Shown in pieces: positions 6,888 through 8,517 of a stretch of 8,517 bases of DNA; within the stretch, counting starts at the first letter, position 1, and the number at the start of each line of letters is the position of its first letter. The notes below the pieces were generated by a model that saw nothing but the letters and a program-made list of their open reading frames with translations, was not told the origin of the DNA and did not search any database. Both the position numbers and the translations under genes were made by a program. Source of the stretch: Sulfuricella sp. (lineage in GTDB: Bacteria; Pseudomonadota; Gammaproteobacteria; Burkholderiales; Sulfuricellaceae); NCBI GenBank assembly GCA_019911785.1, contig JAIOJM010000232.1:1-8517 (forward strand), written 5' to 3'.

Positions 6888-8517
6888 TCAAGGTTCAAAC
6901 AGCATGGTGACTTCGTGCGTATCGCCATGCCGCTCGATGCTGATATTGTCGCAGGCCCGCTTCGCCAGGTTGATCATGTTGGCGTTATAGGCCTGGATTT
7001 CGGCGGTAAAGCCCCGCAAGCCGCGCTTCTTCGCATGTTCCATGAGCCTGAGCTGCATGGCGGTGCCGATTCCCTTGCCCTGCCATCCCGGCGCCACCAT
7101 ATAGGCGACCTCCGCCATGTTGGCGGACGGGTTCACAAAGTAAAACGCGCTGCCGATGATGGCCTCCTTTCCCTTGGCGCCGTACAGCACCAGGAAGGCC
7201 ACCTCGCTGTCCTGGTCGACATTGCACAGGCGCTGCGCCTCGGCATCGGAAAGATGGCTCAGACGCCGGAAAAAACGCGTGTAAAGATCTTCCTTGCTCA
7301 TGCTCCGGAAAAACCCCTGCAAGGCCGGCGTGTCCCCGGCCCGGGTCGGGCGGATCAGCACCGTCTTCTGGTCCCTCAGGAGCAGGTGCCGCTCTTCCCG
7401 GTCCGAGGCCGCGCCGGACTTCTTGAGCGACAGCCCCTTCTCGATATAACCCAGCTTCCTGGCCTCTTTCATCAGCTTGGGGCGGAAATCCGGATGGGCG
7501 ATCCGGATCAGTGCGAGCGCCCTTTCGCGAATCGACTTGCCGAACAGGTAGGCAACGCCGTACTCGGTCACCACGTAGTGGACGTCGGAACGCGCAATAG
7601 TCACGCCTTCACCCCCCAGCAGCAATGGACGGATACGCGACACCTTGCCGTCCTCCGCCGTGGAGGTCAGACAGATGATGGGCTTGCCGCCGGGCGACAG
7701 GGCCGCGCCCCGGATGAATTCCACCTGGGTCGACACCCCGCCGCAAAACCGGCCGGCAAACTGGTCGGTGCAGACCTGCCCGGTCAGGTCCACCGCGCAG
7801 ACCTGGTTCACCGAAACCATCTTGTGCTGCAGGGCAATGGTGTCGACGGCACTGACGCGCTCGATCGCCTGGAAGGAAAACAGGGGATTGCCGTCGATCA
7901 GGTCGTAAAGCCGCCGCGTACCCAGGCAGTAGCTGCCGACAACCATGCCCCGGAACCGGCTTTTGCTGCGGCCGGTCACCACCCCTTTCTCTATCAACTC
8001 GACCAGGGCATCCGTAATGACGTCCGTATGAACACCGAGATCGCGCCGGTCGCCGAGATGCCGAAGCGTCGCCTGCGGCAGGCGACCCAGCCCGATCTGC
8101 AAGGTGGAGCGGTCTTCGACGAGGCTCGCGACATACCGGGCTATCCGCTCGGTCACCTCGTCGGCGGGCACCGCGGACACTTCGATAACCGGCGCATCGT
8201 GCCAGACCATGCGATCGAAACGGCTGACATGGACGAGACTGTCCCCGGTGGTGCGGGGCATGTTGGGGTTGATTTCGGCAATGACGCGCCGGGCGTTCTG
8301 TACCATCGAGGCGGTCACGTCGACCGAAACGCCCAGACTCGAATAGCCGAATTCATCCGGCGGGGACACCTGGACAAACGCCACGTCGATCGGGATGCGC
8401 CCGTTTTCGACCAGCCCGGGTACCTGCGACAGGGAGACGGGGATGTATTCGGCCAGCCCCTTTGCGACCGCGGTGAGCATGTCGCTGCCGACAAAGAAGC
8501 ATTTGTGCCTGTACCGC
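6888..8517 (-). CDS. Acetyl-CoA hydrolase/CoA-transferase fused to GNAT acetyltransferase (5' end outside window)
   Basis: This gene is partial: the frame stays open to the window edge, and residues before the Met at 8480 (ending CFFVGSD) still match the family, so that Met is not the start. Numbering below begins at this Met. Residues 1-350 are a family I CoA-transferase (acetyl-CoA hydrolase/4-hydroxybutyrate CoA-transferase type): QVSPPDEFGYSSLGVSVDVT (37-56), NPNMPRTTGD (71-80), IGLGRLPQAT (129-138), VTEYGVAYLFGKSIRERA (304-321). The HTE motif thought to carry the catalytic Glu reads HTD (Asp153). After a charged linker, residues about 374-530 form a GNAT domain beginning with VLIRPTRAGD, with the acetyl-CoA-binding loop APGWQGKGIG (463-472). 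Such fusions are annotated in other bacteria. Substrates are unknown; the layout recalls Pat-type lysine acetyltransferases, where a CoA-ligase-like domain is joined to GNAT. Domain calls are firm, the biological role is not. Confidence 0.9.
   Translation of the reverse strand, partial: RYRHKCFFVGSDMLTAVAKGLAEYIPVSLSQVPGLVENGRIPIDVAFVQVSPPDEFGYSSLGVSVDVTASMVQNARRVIAEINPNMPRTTGDSLVHVSRFDRMVWHDAPVIEVSAVPADEVTERIARYVASLVEDRSTLQIGLGRLPQATLRHLGDRRDLGVHTDVITDALVELIEKGVVTGRSKSRFRGMVVGSYCLGTRRLYDLIDGNPLFSFQAIERVSAVDTIALQHKMVSVNQVCAVDLTGQVCTDQFAGRFCGGVSTQVEFIRGAALSPGGKPIICLTSTAEDGKVSRIRPLLLGGEGVTIARSDVHYVVTEYGVAYLFGKSIRERALALIRIAHPDFRPKLMKEARKLGYIEKGLSLKKSGAASDREERHLLLRDQKTVLIRPTRAGDTPALQGFFRSMSKEDLYTRFFRRLSHLSDAEAQRLCNVDQDSEVAFLVLYGAKGKEAIIGSAFYFVNPSANMAEVAYMVAPGWQGKGIGTAMQLRLMEHAKKRGLRGFTAEIQAYNANMINLAKRACDNISIERHGDTHEVTMLFEP

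Noticed and set aside
6888..8480. Taking the Met at 8480 as the start of the CoA-transferase/GNAT gene
   Set aside because: The frame stays open to the window edge and the residues upstream (for example CFFVGSD) still fit the family, so the true start is outside the window.

Overview
The window reads as a chromosomal segment of a GC-rich betaproteobacterium that probably fixes CO2. The minus-strand block leuS - lptE - holA - proA is, from general knowledge, a betaproteobacterial gene order, and its proteins look proteobacterial. Next to it stands a phosphoribulokinase of the bacterial (class I, CbbP) type, the dedicated enzyme of the Calvin cycle. An autotroph of the Nitrosomonadales/Gallionellales kind would fit, but that placement is inference. 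No plasmid, phage, transposase, tRNA, rRNA or CRISPR array is visible.

Layout. 10-5359 (minus strand, read right to left): leuS (leucyl-tRNA synthetase), lptE (LPS-assembly lipoprotein, 9 nt after leuS), holA (DNA polymerase III delta, overlapping lptE by 20 nt), then about 120 bp filled by an inverted array of CACGAAT units, then proA (proline biosynthesis). leuS-lptE-holA are packed tightly enough to be one transcription unit; proA may share it. 5360-5741: a 382-bp divergent intergenic region with a leuS -10 box, a perfect 16-bp tandem duplication, a cluster of GGGAGAGG-type interspersed repeats, a LysR-type dyad and a good sigma70-like promoter for the next gene. 5742-6644 (plus): cbbP, followed at once by a strong intrinsic terminator. 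6645-6887: a convergent intergenic region holding the terminator and a second inverted array, built of CAGAT units. 6888-8517 (minus): a fusion of an acetyl-CoA hydrolase/CoA-transferase domain with a C-terminal GNAT acetyltransferase; its 5' end lies outside the window.

How it works together. The leuS block is housekeeping (translation, outer-membrane assembly, replication, amino-acid synthesis) with no evident joint pathway. cbbP is a single-gene unit with its own promoter and terminator, so it is controlled separately from any RuBisCO operon elsewhere. The CoA-transferase/GNAT fusion could link acyl-CoA levels to protein acetylation, but that is speculation.

The most unusual parts are not the housekeeping genes. 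They are (i) two intergenic inverted arrays with different core words (CACGAAT and CACAGAT) but the same design of three or four units about 10 bp apart, one of which supplies the stop codon of holA; (ii) the fusion protein, in which the position I take for the catalytic Glu of family I CoA-transferases reads Asp; and (iii) a compact LeuS with no leucine-specific insertion before KMSKS but with a four-cysteine zinc ribbon. I saw nothing that amounts to a clearly new multi-gene system.
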